Part shown: piece by piece, positions 31,316 to 41,084 of the stretch | How positions within the stretch are numbered: position 1 is the stretch's first letter | Layout of the letters: every line of letters starts with the position of its first letter | DNA from: Peromyscus leucopus | Taxonomy: Eukaryota; Chordata; Mammalia; Rodentia; Cricetidae | Reading direction: 5' to 3' | NCBI RefSeq assembly: GCF_004664715.2 | Contig: NC_051082.1 | Span: 10,168,498-10,232,497, forward strand | Length of the DNA: 64,000 nt | Notes under the pieces: generated by a model | What the model saw: only the letters and a program-made list of their open reading frames with translations | What the model was told of the DNA's origin: nothing | The model's database searches: none | Program-made: the position numbers and the translations under genes

Positions 31316-32080
31316 CCACAACTCCAGAACACCCACAGTCCTATACCTCCCTATCGGCTGCTCTGCCCTCCACCCACAGAAAACACCCAGAGGGTACAGA
31401 GGATACTTCTGGCTAGACTGACCCTGGTTTTGTGGCTTCTGCTGTTTCCCAAGGAAGGGACATAAGCTAATTACTGTCTTCCATCAGGTTTCCCAAGAAA
31501 AGATACACACCTCTGTTGACTGCCAACTCACACCAAAGGCACTCAGCCGAAGGGCTGGTGGGAGAAAGAATCCTTTCATTGCTATCCCAAGTCCTCTCTC
31601 CTGCAGGTCCACTGCAGGGTCTGTGGACCACTCACACCGAAGCAACTCTAGGTAGAAAATTCCAGGCCTGCAGGCATCTTGCCTCTGTCCATCCAGGGGC
31701 TAGCCTGTGCCAAATGACCCAGTGGTGACCTTTTGCACTGGGTCACCAAGGAGCAGCTTGTAGAAGGTGGCTTCATCATGCAGTATTAGTCACGTGTTCT
31801 CCCAGCACACCGCATGCTCCAACAGGGTTAGGCTACCGTGGTGTGGTACTTGGTCATCTCTTTGCTGCGGGTGTTTGACACATGAGTTGGGGTCAGTAGC
31901 CAGGGACCAAGTGGACCGTTTAGAGGGTGTGGGAGGGACATCCTGCTGGGGGTGGGCAGTGGTCCCTGCTTCACATCCACCAGCTCCTCAGAAAACAGCT
32001 TTAGTAGGATAAAGACCTGGACTTCCTCCCGGAGCCATTAAAGATACAGCACACCACACAAACAATAAGTGACCCCCAGG
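31316..32080. other. Non-repetitive stretch, no gene seen
   Basis: Unique by eye. Short open frames have no domain. Confidence 0.45.
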
Positions 32081-32405
32081 AATGGGTCCAGGCAGGTGGC
32101 TCAGTGGATAAATTACTTGGAATGAAAAAGTGTGAGATCCTGGGTGTGATTCCTGGCTCTCGGGAGTTTTTTACCCGATGTGGTAGAACGTGTCTATAGT
32201 CCCAGGTCTGGGGAAGCAGAGACAGGAGGATCCCTAGAGCTAGCCACCAAGTCTGCCTAGTAGAAATAGTGAGCTCTGGGTTAGGTTTACTGAGAGAGCC
32301 TGCCTAAAAATAAAAAATAAAAAATAAAAAGAAGATGGAGCGTGACGAGGAAGACCCCTACCCCTGACATAGACCTCTGCAGACTTGTATACCACCATAC
32401 AAAAA
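32081..32405 (+). repeat. B4/RSINE1-type SINE, long copy
   Basis: The tRNA-like head ('caggtggctcagtggataaa', 'gagatcctgggtgtgattcc') leads to a B1-like half ('gtcccaggtctggggaagca', 'gacaggaggatccctagagc'), an (AAATAA)n tail at 32306-32332 and the further 'gaagatggagcgtgacgagg' terminus. Confidence 0.9.
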
Positions 32406-32639
32406 GACGGCATTGACCAAAGTTGGCTCAAAGGCTGTGCCTGACTGACCCAGCCTCTGAGTAACACAGGGAAGCATAGATAAAAAACCCAGTTTTTACT
32501 CAAGTGCCGGGGATTCGAACACAGGTCAGGGCAGCCCTTTACTACCTACATGGCGGTCTCCTCCCCTCCATGGACTTAAATATTTTTTTGAGCAAGGAGT
32601 CTTTTGTTTCTAATTTGCACTGGGCCAGTCCTGTCCACA
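32406..32639. other. Interval with a possible ID-like scrap
   Basis: 'gtgccggggattcgaacaca' at about 32503-32522 resembles a reversed tRNA-type B box, but the rest of the element is missing. Otherwise unique. Confidence 0.4.
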
Positions 32640-33345
32640 GATGCGCCAGGTGTGCTGTGTGAGCATCTATGAATACGTGAAGGGGGAGGGAGGGAGGAAG
32701 GGGGCGCGACGGGATTGCACCCTAGGACTCTCTCCCTGCTCCCTCACTGCAGCCTCCTTCCTAGGTGCTCCCCTCCTCCCGTTGGGAGGCGCTTGTATTG
32801 ATGAAAATGGACAAGGAGGGGAGTCGGTCTGGGGACCAGGGAGCCTGTAGATCGCCTGCAGCCAGGGAGAAGACACAATTACCCCAGCAACTGTCCACCG
32901 GGCCTCGGCTCCGAGCCTCCACTTAATGTAATTGAGTGTGAAGGCTGGCTGGAGACAGAGGCGCCCAGCCGCCCCCTCTTCATAATATAGACACTATTGG
33001 CTGCTAATTGGCGCCAGTGGGCTAGCGCTAATTGTCCTAATGCACCAGGCTTGATGGAGGACAAGGCTGCTCAGCGCGGCGGTGGGGGCTCCTGGGGAGA
33101 TGGTGGCAGGGGTGGGCGCCTGGCACCAGCTCATAAAAGTTGGAACAGGGCTTTGATTTTGCATCAAATATTTAAGTGGCTTTGGGGTGGGGGGTGGAGG
33201 GGGAGGAGGGATGAACTGCCTCAGCCTGCTGCGGTAGCCCACAAGGGGATTGGGGACCAGGACCCCTGCCATCCTCATCAATGGGTTATCCAGATGGCTG
33301 GGTCCTCAGCATTGGCTAATTAATCGGGTGAGTTTCTAATGCCCC
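32640..33345. promoter_or_regulatory. Candidate developmental enhancer: dense TAAT-core cluster
   Basis: About 700 bp free of interspersed repeats. At least nine TAAT/ATTA homeodomain cores: ACAATTACC (32876-32884), TTAATGTAATTGAG (32923-32936), GCTAATTGGC, GCTAATTGTCCTAATGC (33002-33042), GGCTAATTAATCGG (33314-33327) and TCTAATGC. An octamer-like ATTTTGCAT and a consensus TCF/LEF word CTTTGAT lie at about 33152-33165. The middle has CpG-bearing GC-rich words ('gctcagcgcggcggtggggg'). The sequence looks like a conserved non-coding element, which is an inference. No gene is present. A donor-like 'gggtgagttt' at about 33326 is noted without other exon evidence. Confidence 0.5.
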
Positions 33346-33356
33346 TGCCTCAGCTA

Positions 33357-33385
33357 GCCCTCCCTCCCTCCCTCCTTCCCTCAAG
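33357..33385. repeat. (CCCT)n short microsatellite
   Basis: Five to six CCCT units at the 3' edge of the candidate enhancer. Confidence 0.85.
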
Positions 33386-33577
33386 ATGCTTCTTGGGTTC
33401 TGGTTGTTTATGGTTGCTATGCTCAGAGGGAGGCAGAGAAAGCTAAGGATGGCCTTGGACTCCGTGTGTGCGTGGCCTCAGATTTCCTAGCAAATTGACT
33501 GTTGGGGTAGTGTGGTTGGAGGGATGTGCATTTCCTCCTGGGGTATGTAAGACCATTTAACGGATTTTAGGAACTCG

Positions 33578-33578
<1 letters not shown>
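33386..33578. other. Short non-repetitive interval
   Basis: No gene or identifiable repeat. Confidence 0.4.

Positions 33579-33627
<49 letters not shown>
33579..33627. repeat. (TG)n microsatellite
   Basis: Uninterrupted TG run of about 23 units. A neighbouring SINE is not evident. Confidence 0.97.
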
Positions 33628-33628
<1 letters not shown>

Positions 33629-34001
33629 ATACCCCATCCCATTCCAGTTCGTATCTAGGTTTGTTTTAATGTGTGCTGGGGAGACATGACATGTTATCCT
33701 ACACATGTTGTATATTTTTGATAAAGCCACAAAGATGGGAATGGTCCATAACAAACTCTTCATGGACAAAAGAGCCCCGAGCTCAGGCATTCACCGAGCT
33801 TCATGGTATAAATCATTCCACCACGCTTGACCGAGGCACCAGCAGGATATTGGCAAATAGCATCGTGAGGGGAAGCGTGGAAGTGTGCCATTCTAGAATA
33901 TTCCATTCTACAGCTCATGAGTGGGAAGAGCCTAAAAGCAGAGGTGAGCCTGATGTAAACTCACAAGAGCAGGAGCTTTGAGTACTGTGAACTTTGAGTA
34001 G
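33628..34001. other. Non-repetitive stretch, no gene seen
   Basis: Unique by eye. A 102-codon plus frame (33673-33981) has no domain. Confidence 0.4.
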
Positions 34002-34241
34002 TTTTTTTTTTCTTTTCTTTTCTTTTTTTTCTGAGACAAGGATCTCATGTAGCTCAGGCTAACCTCAAACTCGCTGTAGCCGAAGATGACCCTGAATTCC
34101 TGATCCTTTTGCTTCCACTTCTTGAGTACTGGGCTGGAGTCATGGTGTCACCGTACCTGGCTTTACGTGGTGCTGGGGATCAACCCATGATTCCTGCATG
34201 CTAGGCAAGCACTTTACCCACCGGGCTGTGTTCCTAGCCCC
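34002..34241 (-). repeat. B4 SINE, complete composite
   Basis: T-rich tail, reversed B1 half ('gagacaaggatctcatgtag', 'aggctaacctcaaactcgct') and ID-like end ('gtgctggggatcaacccatg', 'gctaggcaagcactttaccc'). Confidence 0.92.
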
Positions 34242-34289
34242 TACTTTCTCTTTAAAACAGTTTAGTTGTAAGTGTATATAGCTTAATTT

Positions 34290-34412
34290 AATTTAGTTTT
34301 TTTGAAGTGGAGTCTTGCTAGGTAGCTCAGGCTGGCCTTGAACTTTCAGGTGTCCCACGTCAGCCTCTTAAGTACTGGGATTCTAGTGTGAATTCCTATG
34401 CTGGGCTCTATA
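34290..34412 (-). repeat. B1-family SINE
   Basis: 'tgaagtggagtcttgctagg', 'aggctggccttgaactttca' and 'ttaagtactgggattctagt' form a diverged reversed B1. Confidence 0.82.
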
Positions 34413-34414
34413 AC

Positions 34415-34476
34415 TTCACATACACACATGCACACACATAATAATAATAATAATAATAACAACAACAACAACAACA
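34415..34476. repeat. (CA)n-(ATA)n-(ACA)n compound microsatellite
   Basis: A short CA-rich stretch passes to (ATA)n at 34440-34459 and then (ACA)n at 34458-34475. Confidence 0.92.
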
Positions 34477-35180
34477 TATTTTAGAATAGCCCACTTATAA
34501 TGAAATTACCAAAAAAAATAACACATAAATAGCAATCAAAATTTGTGCAGAACCATACACATGAAATTGGCATTCATATAACTGCATGGGATCATGCTTG
34601 TGGCCAGAGGGGCTTCTGTTTACATTCTGGGACATTTCCATGTGTGTAATGGGTAGCCTGGAGATGGTTTGAGCCCTAGACTCATTTGTTGCATACATGC
34701 CTCGCACACAGAGCCTGACGATCGCATCATATGGTATCTTTTGAGTGTCCGCATCTTGACTGCCACCAGTCACTTGAGGTCAGGGTGTGACTCCATGATT
34801 CTTGGCGCTGAGAAAGGGGCAGGATTTGGGTTGTTTCACACTTGGGGCTTTCAGGGTAGGGATGCTCTCTGCCATCAACCGTCGTCAACTTGCTTGTCTT
34901 GTACGGAACACGAAGAGGCTGTGGCTTCCTTCTGGATGTTGGTAGCACAGTTTTGCTCGTTATTGAGTAGTAGTAGGAGTGGCCAGAGAGGCCAGAGTGC
35001 ACTGGCCTCCACCTTGTAGCCTAAAGGGCGTGAAATGGCCATTTCCCACACTTTCTCTGCACTGACATCTCTGCCGGTCCTCAATCCTAGGTGCCCACTA
35101 ATACGGGATCTCCACCTCTTTTGTTCCTGCATCTCATCACCCTTCTTACTCCTTCCTCTGAGCTTGTCTGCACGGCTGGT
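34477..35180. other. Non-repetitive stretch, no gene seen
   Basis: No confident repeat. Open frames on both strands (34495-35132) overlap each other and show no domain. Confidence 0.45.
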
Positions 35181-35314
35181 GACCCTTGGCGGCTCTGTAG
35201 TCCATCACATCTTACTCACGGTGTATCTCGGGGAGGAAGGTTGAGATGACCCTTGGTGGCTCTGTAGTCCATCATGTCTTACTCACAGTGTATCTCGGGG
35301 AGGAAGGTTGAGAT
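35181..35314. repeat. 67-bp tandem duplication
   Basis: Units 35181-35247 and 35248-35314 are the same length and about 94% identical (four substitutions by eye), each starting 'gacccttgg' and ending 'gaggaaggttgagat'. No third copy. Not a recognised repeat family. Confidence 0.96.
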
Positions 35315-35796
35315 GGGGACAGGTTCCGGGATGTGGTACATTTTCAGTGCCGTTCTCCCCATCAGCCCGCCGTGCTGTGCTCTGTCTTGGTTTGGTCGTA
35401 CGGGGCCATCAGAGCTGCTTGGCGTATGCATGGAGGCCTGGGGAGTAGGAACTCAAATGCCCATAGAGGACAGGCGGGGTGCACAAATGCCGGGGTGGTC
35501 AGCTGGTGTCAGCAGCAAACAGAGGGACCCAAACCTCCCCAAAGGGGCCAGGCTTCAGTTTTCTTCTGACCAAATGGTGCCATAGGTACCCAGAAATCTT
35601 CAGAGATACCGAACAGGGTGACTTCAGTGGAAACTTCCTTAAGCTTAAACATCACTGGGATCCAGATGTCTAGACACTCCCTGTGACAAATCCTCGGAAA
35701 CACAGAAAACATACAGAAGAAAATAAGATCTCGACAGCAAGAGAAAAGAGAGTTTTGGTATTTGGGCCAGACTGTCTATAATATTGTTTGTTTATA
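35315..35796. other. Non-repetitive stretch, no gene seen
   Basis: No repeat or exon recognised. Confidence 0.45.
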
Positions 35797-36018
35797 GTAT
35801 TTTAAAAGATTTGTTTATTTAATGTGTTTATGCGTGCCTGGGTGTACTGTGTATGTGTGTACCACAAACATGCAGTGCCTGCTGAGGCCAGAAGAGGGTG
35901 TTAGATTCCTCTGTGGCTGGCCTTACAGATGTGAGCCACCATGGGGTACTGGGAACTGAAACCAGGACTTGGCAAGAGCCGTACAGGGTTCTACCCACTG
36001 GTCCGTGTGCCCGGCTCC
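35797..36018 (-). repeat. B3 SINE
   Basis: 'aaaagatttgtttatttaat' tail side, 'ctgctgaggccagaagaggg', 'gtactgggaactgaaaccag' and a degenerate promoter end 'ccggctcc'. Confidence 0.9.
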
Positions 36019-36242
36019 TCTGTTTACCTCAAGCTAGCATTCACATCGTCTGTCAACATGGTTATGAAACGTAACACGGCATCGAATCATAAAAGGCAAC
36101 AAAACTGCGCACAATTAATTGATTACATATGCCTGTGCCCACGGAGAGGTGGGACTCATCACCCCGTCCTCTAGCCTCGTGCGTATTGATCTGTGATTCC
36201 AAATGAACAAGATGGGCAGGAGCCATGCTGTGCCATCTCTCT
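36019..36242. promoter_or_regulatory. Repeat-free interval with an AATTAATT core
   Basis: Contains 'ctgcgcacaattaattgatt' (36104-36123) with the perfect palindrome CAATTAATTG, plus CpG words ('aaacgtaacacggcatcgaa') unusual among the neighbouring repeats. Possible regulatory DNA; no gene. Confidence 0.3.
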
Positions 36243-36257
36243 TCTGGAACACACTTT

Positions 36258-36446
36258 TTTTTTCTTTCTTTCATTTTTCTTTATTAAGAAATTTTCTACT
36301 CACTCCACATACTATCCACAGATCCCCTCTCCTCCTTCCTCCCATCCCCCAGCCCTCTTTCCCAAGCCACACCGCATCCCCACATCCCCCAAATCGAGGT
36401 CTCCCATGGGGAGTCAGCAGAGCCCAGCACACTGAGCCTAGGCAGG
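36258..36446 (-). mobile_element. 5'-truncated LINE-1 insertion with perfect target duplication
   Basis: Starts with a T-rich (reversed A-tail) segment, then 'attaagaaattttctactca', 'cagatcccctctcctccttc' and 'tctcccatggggagtcagca', a sequence I recognise as a common rodent L1-associated 3' end. TCTGGAACACACTTT is repeated exactly at 36243-36257 and 36447-36461. The 15-bp duplication marks target-primed retrotransposition. Confidence 0.82.
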
Positions 36447-36461
36447 TCTGGAACACACTTT

Positions 36462-36803
36462 AAATGGGGGGCATTTACTCCTTTTCCCTGAGAACATAAA
36501 ATCTAAGAGTCCTGAGCCTCCACAGGAGAAGGCGATGCCCCGAGGCTCCCATGGTGAGAACGCCAGGCCACAAGACTCAGCTCTAAGCTGACCTGGCCCT
36601 TGAGTTTGTAGACCGACCCATCTGAGCACCAGCTCATGATGAACCGGGTACAATTCCCACCAAGCCCCATACTCATACCAGAGTCATGACCAAAGTCTAA
36701 GAATCTTAGCTGTTTGAAGTCACTAGGCTTGGGGTTGTGTCTTCCGAGCAAGGGATGGCCAGAATGGTCGTCCAGCAAACTCCTGTGGTGAGTGACTCAC
36801 TTA
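36462..36803. other. Non-repetitive stretch, no gene seen
   Basis: No repeat or gene identified between the L1 insertion and a B1. Confidence 0.45.
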
Positions 36804-36954
36804 AATCTGTTGTTGTTGTTGTTCTTGAGATGGTCTCATGTAGCCCAGGCTGGCCTCGAACTTACTACATAGCTGAGAGGTTGACTTGAACTCTTGATCC
36901 TTCTGCTTCAGACTCCAAAGTACTTGGGTGATAGATGTGCACCAGCATGCTGGG
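36804..36954 (-). repeat. B1 SINE
   Basis: A (TTG)n tail, 'gatggtctcatgtagcccag', 'gctggcctcgaacttactac' and 'gatgtgcaccagcatgctgg' mark a reversed B1. Confidence 0.9.
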
Positions 36955-36961
36955 TGATTCA

Positions 36962-36962
<1 letters not shown>

Positions 36963-37016
<54 letters not shown>
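36963..37016. repeat. (TC)n microsatellite
   Basis: About 27 uninterrupted TC units between two same-orientation B1 copies, occupying the tail position of the second one. Confidence 0.97.
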
Positions 37017-37020
<4 letters not shown>

Positions 37021-37133
37021 TTCATGTATACCAGGCTGGTCTTGAACTCTCTGTGTAGTCAAATATGAATTTGCCTTATGATCCCCCACTCTTTACCTCC
37101 TCAGAGCTTGGATTACGGGTGCACACACACCCG
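37017..37133 (-). repeat. B1 SINE
   Basis: 'gtataccaggctggtcttga', 'actctctgtgtagtcaaata' and 'gagcttggattacgggtgca' form a diverged reversed B1 with a TC-expanded tail. Confidence 0.85.
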
Positions 37134-37139
37134 GGTGAT

Positions 37140-37668
37140 TCATTTTTTTTAAAAGATTATTTTATTTTAAATTATGTGTACATGTGTGCATCTGTGTAGT
37201 GGGTGGTTGTTTGAGCCATGCCCTGAAGCACGGCCCCTAGTGAGGTAGCAGGTAACTGTTACACCTGCCTATGACATTGAGGTCCATGCCCCTGGGGTAT
37301 GGCCACTGGGGACCCGTAAGACCTGAGATGCATGTACATGCTTTTTCTTGGCTACCTCGTGGTTTTGGATGCTGAGATCTTGGACCAGGCAGATCAGTGT
37401 GGGACATAGCTCAACTTTTCCAGACCCTACAATAAATCTCCCATGGTTGTGAGTTAACCTCCCAAATAAATTCCTTTGGTCATCAAATAGACTCTGTGGA
37501 TTAATCCCATTATATCTGTGTGTGTATGTGCATGTGTTCAAGAAGGCCAGAAGAGAATGCTGGATTCCCTGGAGCTGAAATTACAGGCAGCTGTGAGCCA
37601 TCCCATATGTGTCCTGGGAACCTGAGGCAGGTCCTCTGTAAGAGCAAGTCACTGATTCATTTATTCCT
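37140..37668 (-). repeat. B3 SINE split by an LTR-like element
   Basis: The tail side 'taaaagattattttatttta' ends in 'gtgtgcatctgtg'. After the insert it resumes 'tctgtgtgtgtatgtgcatg', 'aaggccagaagagaatgctg', 'cctggagctgaaattacagg' and 'aacctgaggcaggtcctctg'. Confidence 0.85.
37197..37514 (+). repeat. Solo LTR-like element inside B3, same family as 24705-25004
   Basis: Begins 'tagtgggtggttgtttgagc', shares 'aggtaactgttacacctgcc' and 'agacctgagatgcatg' with the earlier copy, and has AATAAA ('ctacaataaatctccc' and 'cccaaataaattcc'). TCTGTG occurs on both sides (37191-37196, 37515-37520) as a possible 6-bp target duplication. Confidence 0.65.
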
Positions 37669-37689
37669 AATTCTTAACTCTTGGGCCTA

Positions 37690-37935
37690 AGGCTGCGGTG
37701 GACACTCATGTAAATCCCCTTATCCATTATCTGCTTAGGTGAGCTTGCTGCAGGATGGCTGGATCTGGGTGTCTGGACATCATTGAGGCGTCCAATCACT
37801 GCTCTGCCAGATGACTCTTCCCAGCTATAAAACCATTGAAATTCTGCCAGGTTACAGCCCCTCCCCCTTCACTGGAACCAATTTACACTCTGCCAGTAGT
37901 GAGAGTCCACCCTGCTGGGTTCTCCAATACGTGCG
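37690..37935 (-). repeat. Probable LINE-1 fragment
   Basis: 'ctggaaccaatttacactct' followed by 'gccagtagtgagagtccacc' matches the reversed L1 segment 'accaatttacactcccaccagcagtg...gagagt'. The rest is too decayed to align by eye. Confidence 0.45.
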
Positions 37936-37982
37936 CCTATGAATAGATATTTATGTAGAGGTTGGTTATATAGTTGTAGCTT

Positions 37983-38260
37983 GGCATGGTTATTCTCCTT
38001 GTCAACCTAACCAGAGGAGTCAGAGATACCTTGGAGGCTGGTGTGGCACACCTGTAGGTGTGTCTGTCAGGGTGGTTTCCAGAAGAATTAGCTGAGGAGA
38101 GGCTTGCCCTGCCTGAGTGTGGGCGGCACAGTTCCCATAGGCTGGAATGGCAGGGAAAAGGAGGAAGTTAGCCTCACCCCCTCTCCCCTTTCTCTCCCTC
38201 CCCCCTTCTCCCGGCCTCTGCCATGCCCTCTCCACCATGATCATCCCTCCTCCATTAGGG
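37983..38260 (+). repeat. ERVL-MaLR-type LTR, 5' part
   Basis: 'tattctccttgtcaacctaa', 'cacctgtaggtgtgtctgtc', 'ggtttccagaagaattagct' and 'tgtgggcggcacagttccca' are in the order of a rodent MaLR LTR. The polyadenylation end is missing. Confidence 0.7.
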
Positions 38261-38854
38261 AACTTTCTTGGGTATTTTTTTTTTTTATAGTCCAAGAAAT
38301 CTGGCTAATTCTAAGATGTCAGAGGCATCAGGGTCCCTGGCGCTCTGGGCACACAGTTGTCTGGCGGGGAGAATTCATTATTGGCTAAGGGGTTTCTGCC
38401 CCTGAAACTGAGCTTGGGTTCCCTTCCTTACTGTGGCTGTAAAGAGGATTTACTAAGTTGTTTATTTTCTGTGAACAAGAGTCCAGCCTTGATCATCTTC
38501 TGCCTTAACTCACAAGTTCAGGTGCGGTGTGTCCCCACAGTAACGTCGGTTGTGATAATAATGCAAGCGCAACACGGGACGAGGCCAGGAAGGCTCACGG
38601 CCCTTGATGCCAATGCGGGGCCTCACCCGTGCCACCGTGGTGATGAGCCAGGATGCGGCTGGAGAGAAGCGCCCAGACTGGCTGGGGCCAGGAAGCCCTG
38701 GGACAACAAACGCCAGCCTGGAGGAAGCCACTGGGGAGGGAAGGCAGCCATAAAAAGACACGGGGGGGGGGGGGAACTGCCCCAGCAGCCCTGAGAGAGC
38801 AGTTTTCAACCTTAGGCCTTAGGTACTGAGTAGTTGTCAGGCCTGGGGGCTTCA
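38261..38854. other. Non-repetitive stretch with CpG-bearing centre
   Basis: A T run at 38275-38286 and a 13-G run at 38762-38774 are low complexity. Around 38535-38600 'cagtaacgtcggttgtgata' and 'ataatgcaagcgcaacacgg' are CpG-rich and repeat-free. No gene; the 145-codon plus frame at 38357-38794 lacks domains. Confidence 0.4.
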
Positions 38855-39075
38855 CCTTCTTCCTTTTCTTTTCATCCTCCTCCTCCCTCCCCCTCCTCCC
38901 TCTCCTTTCTCCATCCCCCTCCTTCCCCTTTTCTTCTCCCTTCTCCTCCCTCCTCTTCCTCCCCCTTCCTCTCCTCATCCTCCCCTCTTCCCTTCTTTCC
39001 CCCCTCCTCTTCTTCCTCCTTCATCCTGCTCTCCCTCCTCCCCCTCCCCTCCCCTCCCTCCTCCTCCTCTCTTTG
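38855..39075. repeat. Pyrimidine-rich (TCC/TTCC)n tract
   Basis: More than 200 bp of C/T-only sequence. A polypurine-polypyrimidine tract of this size can form H-DNA; here this is only a structural possibility. Confidence 0.95.
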
Positions 39076-39274
39076 GTATGCCTGCAGTTAGATGCCGCCA
39101 TGCATTGTAATGTCATCCTGGTATTCAAGAAGTTTGGGCCTCCCCAGGCTCCAGGGCCTGTCACCCTCTTGAGCTTATTTCTTAAGTCCTGGACCAACCT
39201 GTCTCCCGGTCCCTCACAGAGGCACGGGCACCCTCCCTCTTCTTCCTCCTCTCCTTCTCTTCCTTCCTTCAATT

Positions 39275-39292
39275 TTTTTAAAAAAATTACTC

Positions 39293-39341
<49 letters not shown>

Positions 39342-39532
39342 ATGTGAGTGTGCGTGTGTGCACCCAAATGTGCCACAGGGCACATGTGGGTGGAGGTCAG
39401 ATGAGAACTCTGAGGGTCAGTTTCTTCCCTTCTGCATGGGTCCCAGGGATCGAACCCAAAGGTGTCAGGTTTACAGGGCAGTACCTTTACCCACACACTG
39501 GCCTTCTCACAGCCCAGCCTCTCATTCCCTGT
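39275..39532 (-). repeat. B3-type SINE with TG tract
   Basis: TG run at 39296-39340, then 'ggtggaggtcagatgagaac', 'gggtcccagggatcgaaccc' and 'gtacctttacccacacactg' of a reversed tRNA-derived SINE. Confidence 0.88.
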
Positions 39533-39917
39533 ACCAAATGCCCGGCCAAAGCAAGTTGAGCAAAGATTTGATTGGTTCACAGTCTGAGGCACAGCCCATC
39601 CCGGAAGGGAGGGAATGGAGGTGGGAGCTCCACTTTCACTCAGTCCGAGACCCAAGACCAGGGGACGGTGCCACCTGCAGTTAGGGTGGTACCACCTGAC
39701 TCAGCCTAATCCAGAAAGTCCCTCACAGCCGTGCCCAGAGGCAGGTCTCCTAGAGGTTTCTAGGTCTTTCTGGACATGTTGACAGTCCATCAGCTGTCAC
39801 AGCCTCTCTGCAGTCAGCTCTGTGACACTACCCAATCCAGCCATCCCTGTGGCCTGCCCTGGACTCACCTGAGAGTCTGTGGATGCAGAAAGTCCACCCT
39901 ATTATTACTATCAGTAC
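39533..39917. other. Non-repetitive stretch, no gene seen
   Basis: No repeat or gene recognised. The 203-codon plus frame (39073-39684) reads through the TG tract and SINE. Confidence 0.45.
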
Positions 39918-40131
39918 TTTGTACACACACACACACACTCACATACACACACACACACACACACACAGAAAGACACACACACACCAGACACACACACACA
40001 CAGGCACACAAAAAGACACCAGATACACACACATATACACAGACACACACATAGACACACATAGACACACACACATTTACACAGACACACACACAGACAT
40101 ACATACACACAGAGAGACACCTTCACACACA
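39918..40131. repeat. Complex (CA)n array with GACACA/TACACA variants
   Basis: About 210 bp of CA repeats punctuated by 'gacaca', 'aaagacac', 'tagacacacatagacacac' and 'tacatacac', suggesting local higher-order duplication within the array. All frames remain open and are spurious. Confidence 0.95.
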
Positions 40132-41084
40132 ATTTACAGGCCTGGAGCTCATGGAAAGCAAGGCTGAGCTTGGCTTTTGTTTGTCTTCACAGCTCTTGTC
40201 TTGACAATGGCTCTGGACAGGGAGGATCTGGTTAAGAATGTGCCCTTTGGGAACCCTGCTGGCCAAAGGCTAATCTTGGCTGTGATGGCAACCTGCAAAT
40301 GAGGAGCTGAGTGGGTCACCCAGCCCCTCCTCCTGCCCTGCATAGCTGACTTGGCTTAGCTAATGGCCTCTCCGTGGCTCAGTTTCCTGTAGTTTTCTGT
40401 AGCATGGGGACATCCAGAGACGGCAGTGTGCATCTAACACAACAGGACAGCTCCTGATCTCAGCTAGCTGCAAAATGCAGTGACTACGTGAAGCCAGTGA
40501 CCACATGAAGCCTTGAAGCTTCACGTAGCGGCTACGGGAAGTCATTAGAAGCCTTGTCTTTGGGAACGGTTGCAGGCTCATGCATGCCTGCCCTCTGCGA
40601 CCTTGAACTTGTGTCTTACGGCTTGGCTCTGCCACCAGACGGACTGTCAGTCTGGTAAGAGGAAGCAGGCAGAGCTCTGGTCACAGGTCCTGGCAAGAGC
40701 AAGGCTCTGTCAATAGTGGTGGCTTGGACAGGCACCAGCTGCATTCCCATGGGAGACCTCCCCCTGTCCCTCCCCTGATGTGCAAAGCCAAGAAGGCCAG
40801 TGTCTGGGGTTGTACCTTTCCAAGGAGAACCAAAGCATTGAAGGGTCCTTTCCCACCAAAGGGACATTTGGTTTGCATTGCTCTGCAGTCACAGAGTCCA
40901 AGGTCCCACTGCCTTTCTCCTGACTGTTTGTAGAAGAGATTAAGATGCTAAATTCTGGGAAGGGCAAGACCAGCTGGCAAGGATCAAGTTAATCCCAGTT
41001 TCTGGCTACATGGAGGTAGATCACCTTTGTGGCCAGCGTCTGAGTCTGGTGGAGGTGGTATGTGCCTCATGGGGATTGTTGGAG
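40132..41084. other. Non-repetitive stretch with a local repeat knot
   Basis: No gene seen. The only internal structure is the direct/inverted repeat group at 40479-40528, listed separately. Confidence 0.45.
40479..40528. repeat. 17-bp tandem repeat plus 11-bp inverted repeat
   Basis: Two adjacent 17-bp units beginning AGTGACTACGTGAAGCC and AGTGACCACATGAAGCC differ at two positions. CTACGTGAAGC (40484-40494) is exactly complementary to GCTTCACGTAG (40518-40528). Confidence 0.85.

Noticed and set aside
32500..32575. ID SINE in minus orientation
   Set aside because: Only a B-box-like 'gtgccggggattcgaaca' is present. No A box or tail, so not called as a separate feature.
39073..39684. 203-codon plus-strand frame
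   Set aside because: Spans a TG microsatellite and a B3 SINE, so it is not an ancestral coding unit.
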